NCBI GenBank assembly: GCA_963921825.1
Contig: OY997594.1
Coordinates: 12,033,001 to 12,097,000, forward strand
Reading direction: 5' to 3'
Length of the DNA stretch: 64,000 nucleotides
Origin: Erodium maritimum
Lineage: Eukaryota > Streptophyta > Magnoliopsida > Geraniales > Geraniaceae
Under the pieces are notes generated by a model. That model had not been told where the DNA came from. It made no database searches and saw nothing but the letters and a program-made list of their open reading frames with translations. Made by a program: the position numbers and the translations under genes. Below are positions 35,170-44,488 of the stretch, piece by piece. Every line of letters starts with the position of its first letter. The first letter of the stretch is position 1.

Positions 35170-37086
35170 GAGCAGTTCCAACGAGTCGTTGCTGTTGGTC
35201 GTGTCAAGCGTAGGCACGACACTGACCCGACGCGCTGGCACGGCTCGTCGTGTCAGGTGGTCGTGTCAGCGCGGGCGTGTCAGCTCGTCGTGTCTAGTTC
35301 CAGCAACGATGCAGCCGGTCGTGCCTGGCGCCAACGGCTAGTCGGTTGTCCAATCACGACCCGCCACGTGGCGACGCCGACTTTCAAAGGCCCGTCAATT
35401 TCCTATAAATTCAGATCTACCCCAACTAAAATTTCACTTCTCCTCTCTTGTTTCAATCTTCTATTCCTCTATTCCTCTCCAAATTCTATAGTTTTTTTCC
35501 TAGTTCTATTTTTTTCGATGGCGAATCTTCCAACGCTAGAGGAAATGAAGCAAATGACAAAAGAAGAAATAGACGCCGCGATGGATAGGTTTTCAGAGGC
35601 AACACATCAAGCATTAGAAGATCAACTGATGGCATCGATACAACCAATAGGTCGGGATGATGATAAGGCCGAGGGCTCAAGCTCGGCGCCGAGACCAAAG
35701 CGGAGAGTGATTGAGCGCAACCACGAAGATGCCCACACAGGGTTGATCCGCGACTACTTCGCGCCTCAACCGGTGTACAACGACCAACAATTTCGGCGAC
35801 GGTTCCGGATGTCGAGGGACATGTTCATATGGATCATGAGTGGTTTGAGTGACCGGTACGCCTACTTCCGGAACAACAAGGATGCTACGGGGAGGGCCTC
35901 TTTCACTCCACACCAGAAGTGCACGGTAGCACTTCGTCAGCTCTGTTATGGAAGTCCAGTCGATGCATGCGGCGAGTATTTGCGAACGGCGGAGATCACT
36001 GCGTTGGACTGCCTGAAGAAGTTTTGCATTGACGTCATCAAGGTTTACAGGTAGACCTATCTACGACGCCCGACCGTGGAAGATACAAGACGGTTGTTGC
36101 GAATCAACGAAGAGCGCGACTTTCCAGGGATGATAGGAAGTCTTGACTGCATGCACTGAGATTGGAAGAACTATCATGTGGCATGGGCTGCACAGTTCGC
36201 AAGTAGGGACCACGGGAACGTCCCCACAATCATGCTCAAAGCCGTAGCATCCCAAGACCTTTGGATCTGACACTCTTTCTTTGGGACACCGGGCTCCAAC
36301 AACGACATCAACGTGCTCAATAGGTCTACATTATTTTCCCAAGCAGTAAAAGGCTTCGCCCGAGATGTGAAGTTCAAGATCGGCGGTAGAGAATACGAAA
36401 CCCCGTATTACCTGACAGATGGAATTTATCCTGCTTGGTCAACATTTGTGAAGTCCATACCTGCTCCACAAACACCGAAGCAACGATGCTTTGCTAGATA
36501 CCAAGAGGCGTGTAGGAAGAACATCGAACGAGCGTTTGGAGTTCTACAGGCCCGGTTTCACATCGTTACTCGCCCGGGCCGAATGGGGGATAGGGGCTCA
36601 CTCTCAGTGATCATGACTGCTTGTGTGATCCTACACAACATGATCGTTGAGGATGAGCGGAGGCCGTGGCCCACTGATCCGTTTGCAGATATTGGTGTCC
36701 CGGACCAAACCGTCCGTAGAGGACCACCACCAACGGTGACCAGGGAAAGTGTCATGGGCCATAGAACAAGGATTCAGGATCAGAATGTTCATCACCAACT
36801 CCACGATGATCTCATCGAACACAGTTGTGCTAAATTTGGAGATGGCGGCCGCAATTAAATATTAGTTATCAATGTTAATGTAATTTCTATTTGGTTTTAA
36901 ATAAAAAACGTAGTTATGCAATTCATATTTGGTTTCAATTAAAAGTGTTACAAATATTTGAGGTGTTTTTTTAATTACTAACACTGCTCCTGACACTACC
37001 ATTGGAGGAGCAGTGTCAGGAAGACAAAAAGCACTCACTGACACTGCTCCTTGACACTGCGCAGTGTCTAATCATTGTAGATGTTC
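35170..37086 (+). mobile_element. PIF/Harbinger element B, carries transposase only
   Basis: The element starts GAGCAGTTCCAACGA and ends in the inverse of GAACATCTACAATGA, with TTA on both sides (35167-35169 and 37087-37089). The left subterminal region repeats CGTGTCA about five times and the right one repeats GACACTGCTCC about four times, likely transposase-binding clusters. A TATAAAT box at 35404 precedes the transposase. No ORF1 is present. Its orientation is the same as element A. The subterminal repeats differ from those of A, so these are two elements and not one interrupted copy. Confidence 0.8.
35518..36858 (+). pseudogene. PIF/Harbinger DDE transposase with three nonsense codons
   Basis: A single frame runs from an ATG at 35518 to TAA at 36858 (about 446 codons), interrupted by TAG at 36052, TGA at 36157 and TGA at 36268. 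The family text continues across each stop. The catalytic triad is recognisable: Asp in IGSLDCMH, Asp in YLTDGIYPAW and Glu in RKNIERAFG. The two TGA codons sit where relatives have Trp (before KN and before HSFFG), and the TAG probably replaces Gln, all fitting C-to-T decay. The enzyme would cut and paste Harbinger elements and MITEs; this copy cannot without readthrough. Confidence 0.9.
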
Positions 37087-37640
37087 TTATAATAATGTCG
37101 ACATCTGATTGGTTACTTCACTAGACTATGTGCACCCGTCAACCTATTTTAAATTCATCGTTCAAATCGATATGATTTTAATGTTGATTCAATTTTTTTT
37201 GAAATTATTGTGTATTTTCACTAAAAATACAGTTTAATTTAGTAAGAGTTTCAAAATAATTTTAGATTGCATCAGATCAGGATTCGACTCTACCCTGATA
37301 CTGCTTTCGGTTTATATTTGAAAATCAAAGTATTCATTATAAAAGAATAATATATTGATGGTAGCAGTAGCAGAGATACCTTAATGGTAAATAGTAATTA
37401 TTTTATAGTAACAGTATTTTGCCAACTCATGTTTTTCTGTGGCTACAATTTAACCTCCTATTTTGAAACCTGCCAATTTTGAATGAATTGTACGCAACAC
37501 AATTTTCGAATAGGTCAGTTTCATGGGCTCACGAGAGCCACGAAATAGTCCTGAAATTAAGGGTAACGTCAAAATCGCGGTAAAGTGTTGGGGTAATAGC
37601 GTAATTTGGGTAAATAAATAGGTCATACGTTCCTCGTTCA
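37087..37640. other. Intergenic between element B and the AdoMet decarboxylase promoter
   Basis: AT-rich sequence, no ORF or repeat assigned. The right half is the upstream region of the AdoMet decarboxylase gene. Confidence 0.35.
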
Positions 37641-37646
37641 CCTCAT

Positions 37647-37654
37647 CTATAAAT
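37647..37654 (+). promoter_or_regulatory. TATA box of the AdoMet decarboxylase gene
   Basis: CTATAAAT lies about 175 bp before the inferred 5' UTR intron (37826-38218) and 580 bp before the uORFs. A CT-rich leader follows, as is usual in plant promoters of long-leader genes. Confidence 0.5.
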
Positions 37655-38227
37655 TATACCTACCGCTTTTTCATTTTTCTCATTATCTTTTGCCTCTTCT
37701 TCTTCGATACGATCCTATCCTCTCTCAGCCGTTCCCAACTCTCAGCTCTAGGGTTCATCTTTTTTGTTCGTCGAACATCCAAGATCTAAGTTCTTTGATT
37801 CGAGTGACAAACCAAATTAAGAATTGTAAGTTCAATTTCCCACTCGTTTTGTATTGCTAGGGTTTCAGCTGTGTTGTTCTAATGTTCTTCGCATGATGAA
37901 TTTCCGTATAATTCCGTTGATTTTTGAAATTAGGGGTTTTGCCTGTTCTGATCATCGTTACGGTCTTATTTTATTTAGATTGACCTGTTTCTTCTTAGTC
38001 TGTTCGTCTGAAATATCTGTCAATTAAAACATGTGTGGTTCTAATTGAATTGCTTAACTTTATAACTCAATTAGAATGCTTTGTTCAAATGTTTTTTATT
38101 CCAATTTAATGTTTATAGTATTGAATACTCATTTTTTCAATGGTGCAAGACAGTAATTTCTTAAGAAATCTTCATTTGTTTGTGTTCTTACCCGAGTTTC
38201 GTTTGTTGATTATATCAGGAAAACTGA

Positions 38228-38236
38228 ATGTTCTAA
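38228..38236 (+). CDS. Tiny uORF (Met-Phe-stop) of the AdoMet decarboxylase mRNA
   Basis: The 9-nt ORF ATG TTC TAA ends on the A that starts the small uORF, a one-base overlap. This tiny/small overlapping pair is the conserved plant AdoMet decarboxylase leader. The tiny uORF is known to reduce initiation at the small uORF when polyamines are low. Confidence 0.85.
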   Translation: MF

Positions 38237-38489
38237 TGGAGTCGAAAGGTGGGAAAAAGTCCAGTAGTAAATCCTCCTTATTCTACGAAGCTCCCCTCGG
38301 TTACAGCATTGAAGACGTCCGACCCAACGGTGGAATCAAGAAGTTCAGATCTGCTGCTTACTCTAACGTATGTTGTTTCTGTCATCAGTATGATTTGGAA
38401 GTCCCTTCAGTTTCAGATTTGATCTATGAAAATGTTGTACTCAATTGTTTTCATCTTCTGTTTTGCAGTGCGCTCGCACACCATCCTGA
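38236..38489 (+). CDS. Conserved small uORF of the AdoMet decarboxylase mRNA (50 aa, spliced)
   Basis: Exons 38236-38367 and 38469-38489 join to give a 50-residue peptide starting MESKGGKKSS and ending CARTPS. This is the conserved small uORF of plant AdoMet decarboxylase, required for polyamine-dependent repression of the main ORF. The 101-bp intron falls between the codons for Asn44 and Cys45. Without splicing the frame would read through to 38520 and lose the conserved C-terminus. The start overlaps the tiny uORF by one base. It lies about 157 nt before the main start in the mature mRNA. Confidence 0.93.
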
Positions 38490-38646
38490 TATTTCCCGAG
38501 CTCGAAACCTAGCCACATAGTGTGGTCTATTTACTGTTTTTTCCTTTCATTCTGAATATTCTTAGTTTTTTAGTTTTCGGCTCTCTTCTTCCATCTCTCT
38601 GCGGCGGTGAACTTTGTGCTGTATCTGCTTCTGCTTGCTAGTCAAC

Positions 38647-39723
38647 ATGGCAATGACTGCTTCTCCCATTGGATTCGAAGGTTATGAAAAGAGGCTGGAG
38701 ATCACATTCTTCGAGCCTGGTATCTTTAAGGACCCTGAAGGGAAGGGACTTCGTGCTCTGTCCAAGCCCCAACTAGATGAGATCCTGGGACCTGCTGAGT
38801 GCACCATTGTGGATTCATTGGCAAATGATGATGTGGACTCCTATGTCCTTTCTGAGTCCAGCCTCTTTGTTTTCTCCTACAAAATTGTCATCAAAACCTG
38901 TGGCACAACTAAGCTGCTCCTGTCTATCCCCCCTATCCTGAATTTAGCTGAATCCCTTTCCCTTGCTGTTAAATCTGTGAGGTATACCCGTGGGAGTTTC
39001 ATCTTCCCGGGCGCTCAATCCTATCCTCACCGCAGCTTCTCCGAGGAAGTTGCAATCCTTGATGGATACTTTGGGAAGCTTGGTTCTGGTAGCAAGGCAT
39101 ATGTGATGGGAGGGTCCGGCCAATCTGGGAAGTGGCATGTTTATTCTTCTTATGCTGAATCTGTGCCACTTGCTGACTCTGTTTACACTCTTGAGATGTG
39201 TATGACTGGCCTTGACAGGAAGAAAGCCTCTGTGTTTTTCAAAGGCCAATCCAGCTCTGCCGAAGGGATGACAGTTGAGTCCGGTATCAGAAACATTCTT
39301 CCGGATTCAGACATTTGCGATTTTGAGTTTGAACCTTGTGGTTACTCAATGAATGCCATTGAAGGATCTGCAGTCTCAACAATCCATATTACTCCGGAAG
39401 ATGGTTTCAGCTATGCTAGCTTTGAAGCAGTTGGGTATGATCTCAAGGTAGTGAATTTGGAAAAACTGGTGGAAAGGGTATTGGCTTGTTTCAAGCCGAG
39501 TGAGTTTTCTGTAGCTGTGCATGCTGATGCATTGGATCTGTCCCTTGAGAAGAAATGCTCTCTTGATGTCAAGGGTTACTGTCGCAGAGAGAGCTGCCTG
39601 GAAGAGCTTGGAATGGGTGGAACTATTGTCTATCAGACTTTCAACAAGACTGATGATGGCTGTGGGTCTCCTAGATCAACTCTGAAAGGTTGCTTCAAAG
39701 ATGAATCGGAGGAAGATGAGTAG
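38647..39723 (+). CDS. SAMDC: S-adenosylmethionine decarboxylase proenzyme
   Basis: The intronless main ORF encodes 358 aa from the ATG at 38647. The frame is open further upstream, but the family starts near [18 protein letters not shown]. It makes decarboxylated AdoMet, the aminopropyl donor for spermidine and spermine, in the cytosol. The self-cleavage site LSESSLFVF is present: cleavage between Glu70 and Ser71 turns Ser71 into the pyruvoyl cofactor. The PEST-like motif [16 protein letters not shown] is intact. Length matches plant enzymes (about 355 to 370 aa). Regulation through the uORF pair is expected. The C-terminus is acidic. No lesion is seen; the gene should be active. Confidence 0.97.
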   Translation: MAMTASPIGFEGYEKRLEITFFEPGIFKDPEGKGLRALSKPQLDEILGPAECTIVDSLANDDVDSYVLSESSLFVFSYKIVIKTCGTTKLLLSIPPILNLAESLSLAVKSVRYTRGSFIFPGAQSYPHRSFSEEVAILDGYFGKLGSGSKAYVMGGSGQSGKWHVYSSYAESVPLADSVYTLEMCMTGLDRKKASVFFKGQSSSAEGMTVESGIRNILPDSDICDFEFEPCGYSMNAIEGSAVSTIHITPEDGFSYASFEAVGYDLKVVNLEKLVERVLACFKPSEFSVAVHADALDLSLEKKCSLDVKGYCRRESCLEELGMGGTIVYQTFNKTDDGCGSPRSTLKGCFKDESEEDE

Positions 39724-40112
39724 TTTGTCTTTTTATGATGAATAATGTTAAATTGTCTTTTGAAGTGTCTAACCTGAGGGGCACTGCTGCTGTAATTGCA
39801 TCAATGGTGATCCTGATCATCAGGTTATGTTTCTTTTTATGTTGCAAGACTATGCACCTCTGTGCTCAACTATGCCTATTTGGTCTCCTAAATACTATGG
39901 AGTATTTCGCATACTATTTTTTGTGATCTTGTTTCTATTATTTTCATCTGGGTGTGAATATCACGAATTAGGCTTAAAATCGGAAAGAACAAAGGATGGC
40001 ATAGCAATTATATATTGCCGCAAAAGTTTAAGTTGATCAATGTAATTTAGTCATTGGTGAATAATTTCATTACTCAATCCCTAATGCTGCTCCTACTACT
40101 ATCCTTACTCAT
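39724..40112. other. 3' flank of the AdoMet decarboxylase gene
   Basis: Probably 3' UTR followed by spacer. Short plus-strand frames here look like non-coding shadows. Confidence 0.4.
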
Positions 40113-40696
40113 CTACACGCAAGAATGTATGAGCATACTTTCTAGCATCGTCAGAATTGACGGCTTCTTTTGCTAGTTTCTGTTTCTATTCCACAATTTT
40201 AATTTCCCCGCCTCTTTTAGAACATATATTCACACACTTTCCACCATCTTCCCCAGACTGGTGAGCATTCTGCAACATGTGAGCCAGTGTAGGTGTATTT
40301 TAAAGAGGACGAATCCTCTTCGCACCCACTAGTACCTGTACGTACCATTAGTGAGTAGTGACTAGAGATATATTTAACACATCCGTGTAGTATAGTGTCT
40401 TCTCTATACTCTATAGAATTAAGGAAATAAGAGACTCCTTGTTATGAATCTACTAGAGTGCAATCTCACTTGACTTGTGTATGTACGATTGTGTTGGCTA
40501 ATGCATGGGCAAGAAATCGTAATAAAAGTAGTGATTGACTTTTCATGCAATATAGGAGATTGAGTGGCAATAAAAGTAGTAATCTTTGTTTGTTTGTTTG
40601 TGGCAAATCTCTATCATAGTGGCTCCTGTTTCCACTCATTTGTTCACTTTCGATCTCAGTGGCTCTCAAAAGAGCTGTTAATTAATTCATGGAGAA
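40113..40696. repeat. Copy 1 of a diverged segmental duplication
   Basis: Blocks in order (ACACGCAAGAAT, GACGGCTTCTTTTG, GTGTATTTTAAAG, GACTTTTCATGCAATA, TCTCAGTGGC, AAAGAGCT, ATGGAGA) reappear in the same order at 45751-46207 with indels between. It is an old duplication flanking the LTR element. Just after it, 40689-41011 has an ORF of unknown kind. Confidence 0.7.
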
Positions 40697-41006
40697 GGAT
40701 ATCAAGTATTTGATTATTGGCGGGACGCAGGAATGGGTACGGTTGGAGCTCCTTCTGTCCACCGAACCGGGACCTCCGGCTCCGGGAACCAGTGGTATGG
40801 TAGAAAACCTACCGCGCTATCAGTTTTTCTACCTTGTTATTGGGCCTTCTTTTGGGCTTCTGATATTTGGCTCACAAAAATTATTATTTTCTTCTTTTTG
40901 TTTCGTATTATTATTTCAAATAACATTTCAAGTGACTTTCTTAGTGTGATATTCCAAAATAATGTTAATCCAATCTTAATTGATATTACAATCTACATAC
41001 AGACAA
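40697..41006. other. Unassigned stretch before the Copia-type element
   Basis: Two overlapping plus-strand frames (from 40689 and 40733) encode a short Gly/Ser-rich segment and then hydrophobic residues. I do not recognise either and cannot call a gene. Confidence 0.25.
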
Positions 41007-41011
41007 TTATG

Positions 41012-41430
41012 TGTTAAAATATTCATCACTAGCTCAATTGGGCTTAGCCCAATAATCTAATAACTAGTAAAAGCCCATTAGGAGCCCATTGATGGAAGGA
41101 TGTGGAAGCTTGTAGAAGCATGGAGACAAGTCTTCCATTTGTAGACATTTAGGATATTTTCATGGAAAATTCTAGAGGCTAAATCATAGCCATTAATAGT
41201 GCTTAGGGTAGAACAAATCCTAACCATCCATTCTAGGATGCTAGTAGTATAAATAGGTGTAGGAACTCATTTGTAATCATCCAAGCGTCCAAGAAACACA
41301 AAGTTTAGTAGTCTTGTAGAGAGAGTGTCCTAAAATAGTTTTGTAGTGTGAGTAACTCTTAGTATTGTAATCTCTTCTTTAGTGTTGTTAATAGAAAGTG
41401 TTGCCTTCCATCAAAGAGTTGTGTTCAACA
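41012..41430 (+). repeat. 5' LTR of the chimeric Copia-type element
   Basis: It starts TGTTAAAATATTC and ends GTTCAACA. A TATAAATA-like promoter box lies near 41249. It is the same length as the 3' LTR. Confidence 0.93.
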
Positions 41431-41644
41431 ATCTTGTATCAGAGCGTGGTTGTGAGTTAGGGTGTCTAATCTCTCGAAGTTCTTAGTATGCTCTGTGGTT
41501 GCAGCCGTGACTGATCCTCCACATCAGAAACGATCTCTTGAGATTGTTAGTGAGTAAGTTTCTTCGTGTCGTGAGTAGTCCGTGACTCTGCAAGTGTTGT
41601 GTCGAAACTAGCTTATTTGGTATTATTGAGGTATTGCCAACGCG

Positions 41645-42592
41645 ATGGGTGCTCTCCAAGTCGTCGGAGGAATCAAGAAACTCAACCACGACAACTACAA
41701 CACGAGGGCAACATGCATGATGTCATACTTACAAGGACAAGACCTTTGGGAGGTCGTTGGCGGGATCGAAACTACGCCGTCGGAGAAGGATGCTAATGGA
41801 TCCTTGCGCAAATGGAGAATTAAGGCAGGGAAAGCGATGTTTGTCTTAAAGACCACCATCGAAGAAGAGATGTTAGAGCACATTCGTGACAAGAAGACGC
41901 CGAAAGAAGCATGGGACACGTTCGTGACGTTGTTCTCAAAGAAGAACGATACGAGGCTACAACTCTTGGAGAATGAGTTGTTATCAATCTCACAACGCGA
42001 CATGACGATTGCTTAGTACTTCCACAATGTCAAGTCGATCTGTCGAGAGATTGCTGAATTGGATCCGAAGTCCGTCATTGAAGAAGGACGAATGAAGAGG
42101 ATCATCATCCACGGGTTGCGGTCGGAATATAGGAGCTTCATTATTTCCGTACAAGGATGGCCCGTTCAACTATCACTTGTAGAGTTTGAAAATTTGCTAG
42201 CTAGTCAATAAGCCATGGCTAAGAAAATGGGAGGCCTCACGCTGAAGAGTGAGGACGAAGCACTATACGCAAGTAAAAGCCGGAGCAACTTCAAACCGCC
42301 CGCAAAAGGTGGATACAAAAATAGCGAAAAAGGAAGAAGCCATCAAGAAAACGCACAACCTTGGAAAGCTCAAAAGACCGACAACAAGAGTTTCCAAGGG
42401 AGGAGGTTCGAAGGAAATTGCTACAATTGTGGAAAGAAGGGTCATATGTCCAATGATTGTTGGTCTAAGAAAAATCCTGTCGAGAGCAATGTTGTCACTT
42501 CCAAAAAGGAGATGGAGGATGAATGGGATGCCGAGGTACTAAGTTCCATAGAAGAAGACGAGCTAGCACTCATGGCTATGGAGGAAGATTAG
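41645..42592 (+). pseudogene. Copia gag with zinc knuckle, three in-frame stops
   Basis: The frame starts at an ATG at 41645 and carries a UBN2-type Copia gag (NYNTRATCMMSYLQGQDLWEVV, then KEAWDTF...). A CX2CX4HX4C zinc knuckle (CYNCGKKGHMSNDC) follows at about 42417-42458. The same frame is interrupted by TAG at 42014, TAA at 42209 and TAG at 42590, with family text on both sides of each. Gag would build the virus-like particle and pack RNA. This copy is not functional as it stands. Confidence 0.88.
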
Positions 42593-44113
42593 ATCGACTA
42601 CGAGAACGACTGGATCGTTGATTCGGGATGCTCAAACCACATGACCGGTGATCAGAGGAAACTGATAAATGAGAGAGAGTGCATAAAGAATAAGAAGGGC
42701 GAGTTTGTGGGAACCAACCAAAAGCAGCCTGTCCGACTTCCTTCAACTGTGGCGGAGAAAACCAAGTCCGAGGAGGTTAGTGCCAATGAAGCACCCATGG
42801 AAAGATGTCACTTAGGCATGGAAGAAGTCACCGATCTAGTCGCGGAGGATGAAGTGGAGATTGATGAACTACAAGAGAACGTTAACAAGCAGCTCGAGGA
42901 GATGTGTGCGAGCTTGGAGGAGACCCAAGTAGATTGGGATATCTGCCGACGCGCTCTCGTAGGGGGAGCAGTGGACGCCACTGTCCAAGAAGTGCAACAG
43001 GTGGAGGCTCTAAAGCCAGAGAACCAAGGTGGACAACGGGAAGTCAAAGAGATCAAAAATTTACTTTGGCATGTAGAGAAATATTTTGAGGCGCTCAACA
43101 TGAAAGACGAGCTAGGTCCAAGGGACAAGGGAAAGGCTGCCATGTATCCCGAGTACGAGCCAAGCGAGGAGGAGGTCATCGAGGAAGAACCAATTGGAAG
43201 CAAAGGGAGAGACCACAAAAAGAATGAGGGAGACAACGGTTCAAGGCCACCATACCAGCGAAGTAAGAGATGGACGCCATCATGGAGGCGCGAAGGGCGC
43301 GAGCGCACTCAATTGATTAGTTGCTTCTTATGCAACGGGCCACACGTGGCGATGGAATGTTCAAAGAGGTCAAGGCTAATGGCGAAGCTCGATGAGGAAA
43401 AAGCCATGGGAAAGGACTCTAATGAGAATGCCCACATGAGAAGTCTTCGCCTAAGTGGAATGGTAAAGACGATGAGCGAGGACGCTCCCCAAGAAAATAT
43501 AGAATGCATGCTCGCTGTAGAGCAAGACGGGGATGTGCATGGGGCAGCGGAGGTCACCGCAAGGCAACCAAATTTTCCTAAGAAGAAGACACCACAAAAG
43601 GATGGCAACCGCACGAGGAGTAGGCACAAGGTGTGCAAGCTGGCCAAGGGCACAAAGTTGCCAGCACTTAAGGAACGTATGACACAACAATGGGCGCCAA
43701 AGAGGCCTTCAAGGAAAAAAACCAAACGAGGCAAGTTCGGCATGAAAGTACCAACGAGGAGAGCAAGGGAGCAAGCCGAGACAGCGATGACAATCCCCTT
43801 TGCATCCGTTGAGGCTAATCGACCAGAGTGTCAATCGAATGTGTGTGGGAGATTGTCAGAACCCAGAAGGTTTCAGAACCTTCTACGAGATCCTGGATGG
43901 ATCTACGGACATGCGAAGCATTCTAAAACCTGGCATATGCAACAGATCAAGAAGGATGATCAAGTGGCAGACTTGTTCACCAAAGGACTGAGTATTGGCA
44001 AGTATGAAGGCTTTCGCAGCGAGCTAATATGGTACGAAGAATGGGGGCTAGTGCTGAGGGGGAGTGTTAAAATATTCATCACTAGCCCAATTGGGCTTAG
44101 CCCAATAATCTAA
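42593..44113 (+). CDS. Open chimeric frame: Copia protease start, Gypsy gag segment, Copia RNase H tail
   Basis: The gag frame continues without a stop for about 506 codons. It opens with the Copia protease active-site region DWIVDSGCSNHMTGD, then changes at about 42690-42730 to text like plant Gypsy gag: GGQREVKEIKNLLWHVEKYF, an acidic/basic linker, and a CX2CX3HX4C knuckle (CFLCNGPHVAMEC). From about 43880 it returns to the Copia RNase H end (HMQQIKKDDQVADLFTKGL...) and finishes a few codons inside the 3' LTR. No integrase or RT core is present. Keeping such a frame open suggests some past selection or a recent origin, but expression is unknown. Listed as CDS because the ORF is intact. Confidence 0.7.
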   Translation: MDYENDWIVDSGCSNHMTGDQRKLINERECIKNKKGEFVGTNQKQPVRLPSTVAEKTKSEEVSANEAPMERCHLGMEEVTDLVAEDEVEIDELQENVNKQLEEMCASLEETQVDWDICRRALVGGAVDATVQEVQQVEALKPENQGGQREVKEIKNLLWHVEKYFEALNMKDELGPRDKGKAAMYPEYEPSEEEVIEEEPIGSKGRDHKKNEGDNGSRPPYQRSKRWTPSWRREGRERTQLISCFLCNGPHVAMECSKRSRLMAKLDEEKAMGKDSNENAHMRSLRLSGMVKTMSEDAPQENIECMLAVEQDGDVHGAAEVTARQPNFPKKKTPQKDGNRTRSRHKVCKLAKGTKLPALKERMTQQWAPKRPSRKKTKRGKFGMKVPTRRAREQAETAMTIPFASVEANRPECQSNVCGRLSEPRRFQNLLRDPGWIYGHAKHSKTWHMQQIKKDDQVADLFTKGLSIGKYEGFRSELIWYEEWGLVLRGSVKIFITSPIGLSPII

Positions 44114-44483
44114 TAATTAGTAAAAGCCCAATAGGAGCCCATTGGTGGAAGGATGTGGAAGCTTGTAGAAGCATGGAGACAAGTCTTCCATTTGTAGACA
44201 TTTAGGATATTTTCATGGAGAATTCTAGAGGCTAAATCATAGCCATTAATAATGCTTAGGGTAGAACAAATCCTAACCATCCATTCTAGGATGCTAGTAA
44301 TATAAATAAGTGTAGGAACTCTTTTGTAATCATCCAAACATCCAAGAAACACAAAGTGTAGTAGTCTTGTAGGGAGAGTGTCCTAAAAGAGTCTTGTAGT
44401 GTGAGTAACTCTTAGTGTTGTAATCTCTTCTTGAGTGGTGTTAATAGAAATTGTTGTCTTCCATCAAAGAGTTGTGTTAAACA
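44065..44483 (+). repeat. 3' LTR of the chimeric Copia-type element
   Basis: It starts TGTTAAAATATTC directly after a purine-rich tract and ends GTTAAACA, followed by TTATG. It is about 95 percent identical to the 5' LTR by eye count. Confidence 0.93.
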
Positions 44484-44488
44484 TTATG

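Larger units (their letters stand above)
41012..44483 (+). mobile_element. Non-autonomous chimeric Copia-type LTR retrotransposon
   Basis: Two 419-bp LTRs (41012-41430 and 44065-44483) with TG...CA ends are flanked by the 5-mer TTATG (41007-41011 and 44484-44488). A PBS-like TTGTATCAGAGC (initiator Met tRNA type, one mismatch) follows the left LTR. A purine tract GAGGGGGAG precedes the right LTR. The interior has a Copia gag, the start of the protease, a Gypsy gag-like segment in place of integrase and RT, and the last part of Copia RNase H. I count about 20 differences between the LTRs by eye (about 5 percent), so it is a few million years old at usual plant rates. Without RT it must have relied on a helper. 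Confidence 0.93.

Noticed and set aside
40689..41017. Possible small gene after duplication copy 1
   Set aside because: The frames end in low-complexity hydrophobic AT-rich text and no family is recognised.
43800..43920. Heat-shock-element-like palindrome (AGAAGGTTTCAGAACCTTCT)
   Set aside because: It lies inside the open chimeric ORF, far from the LTR promoter, and is likely coincidental.
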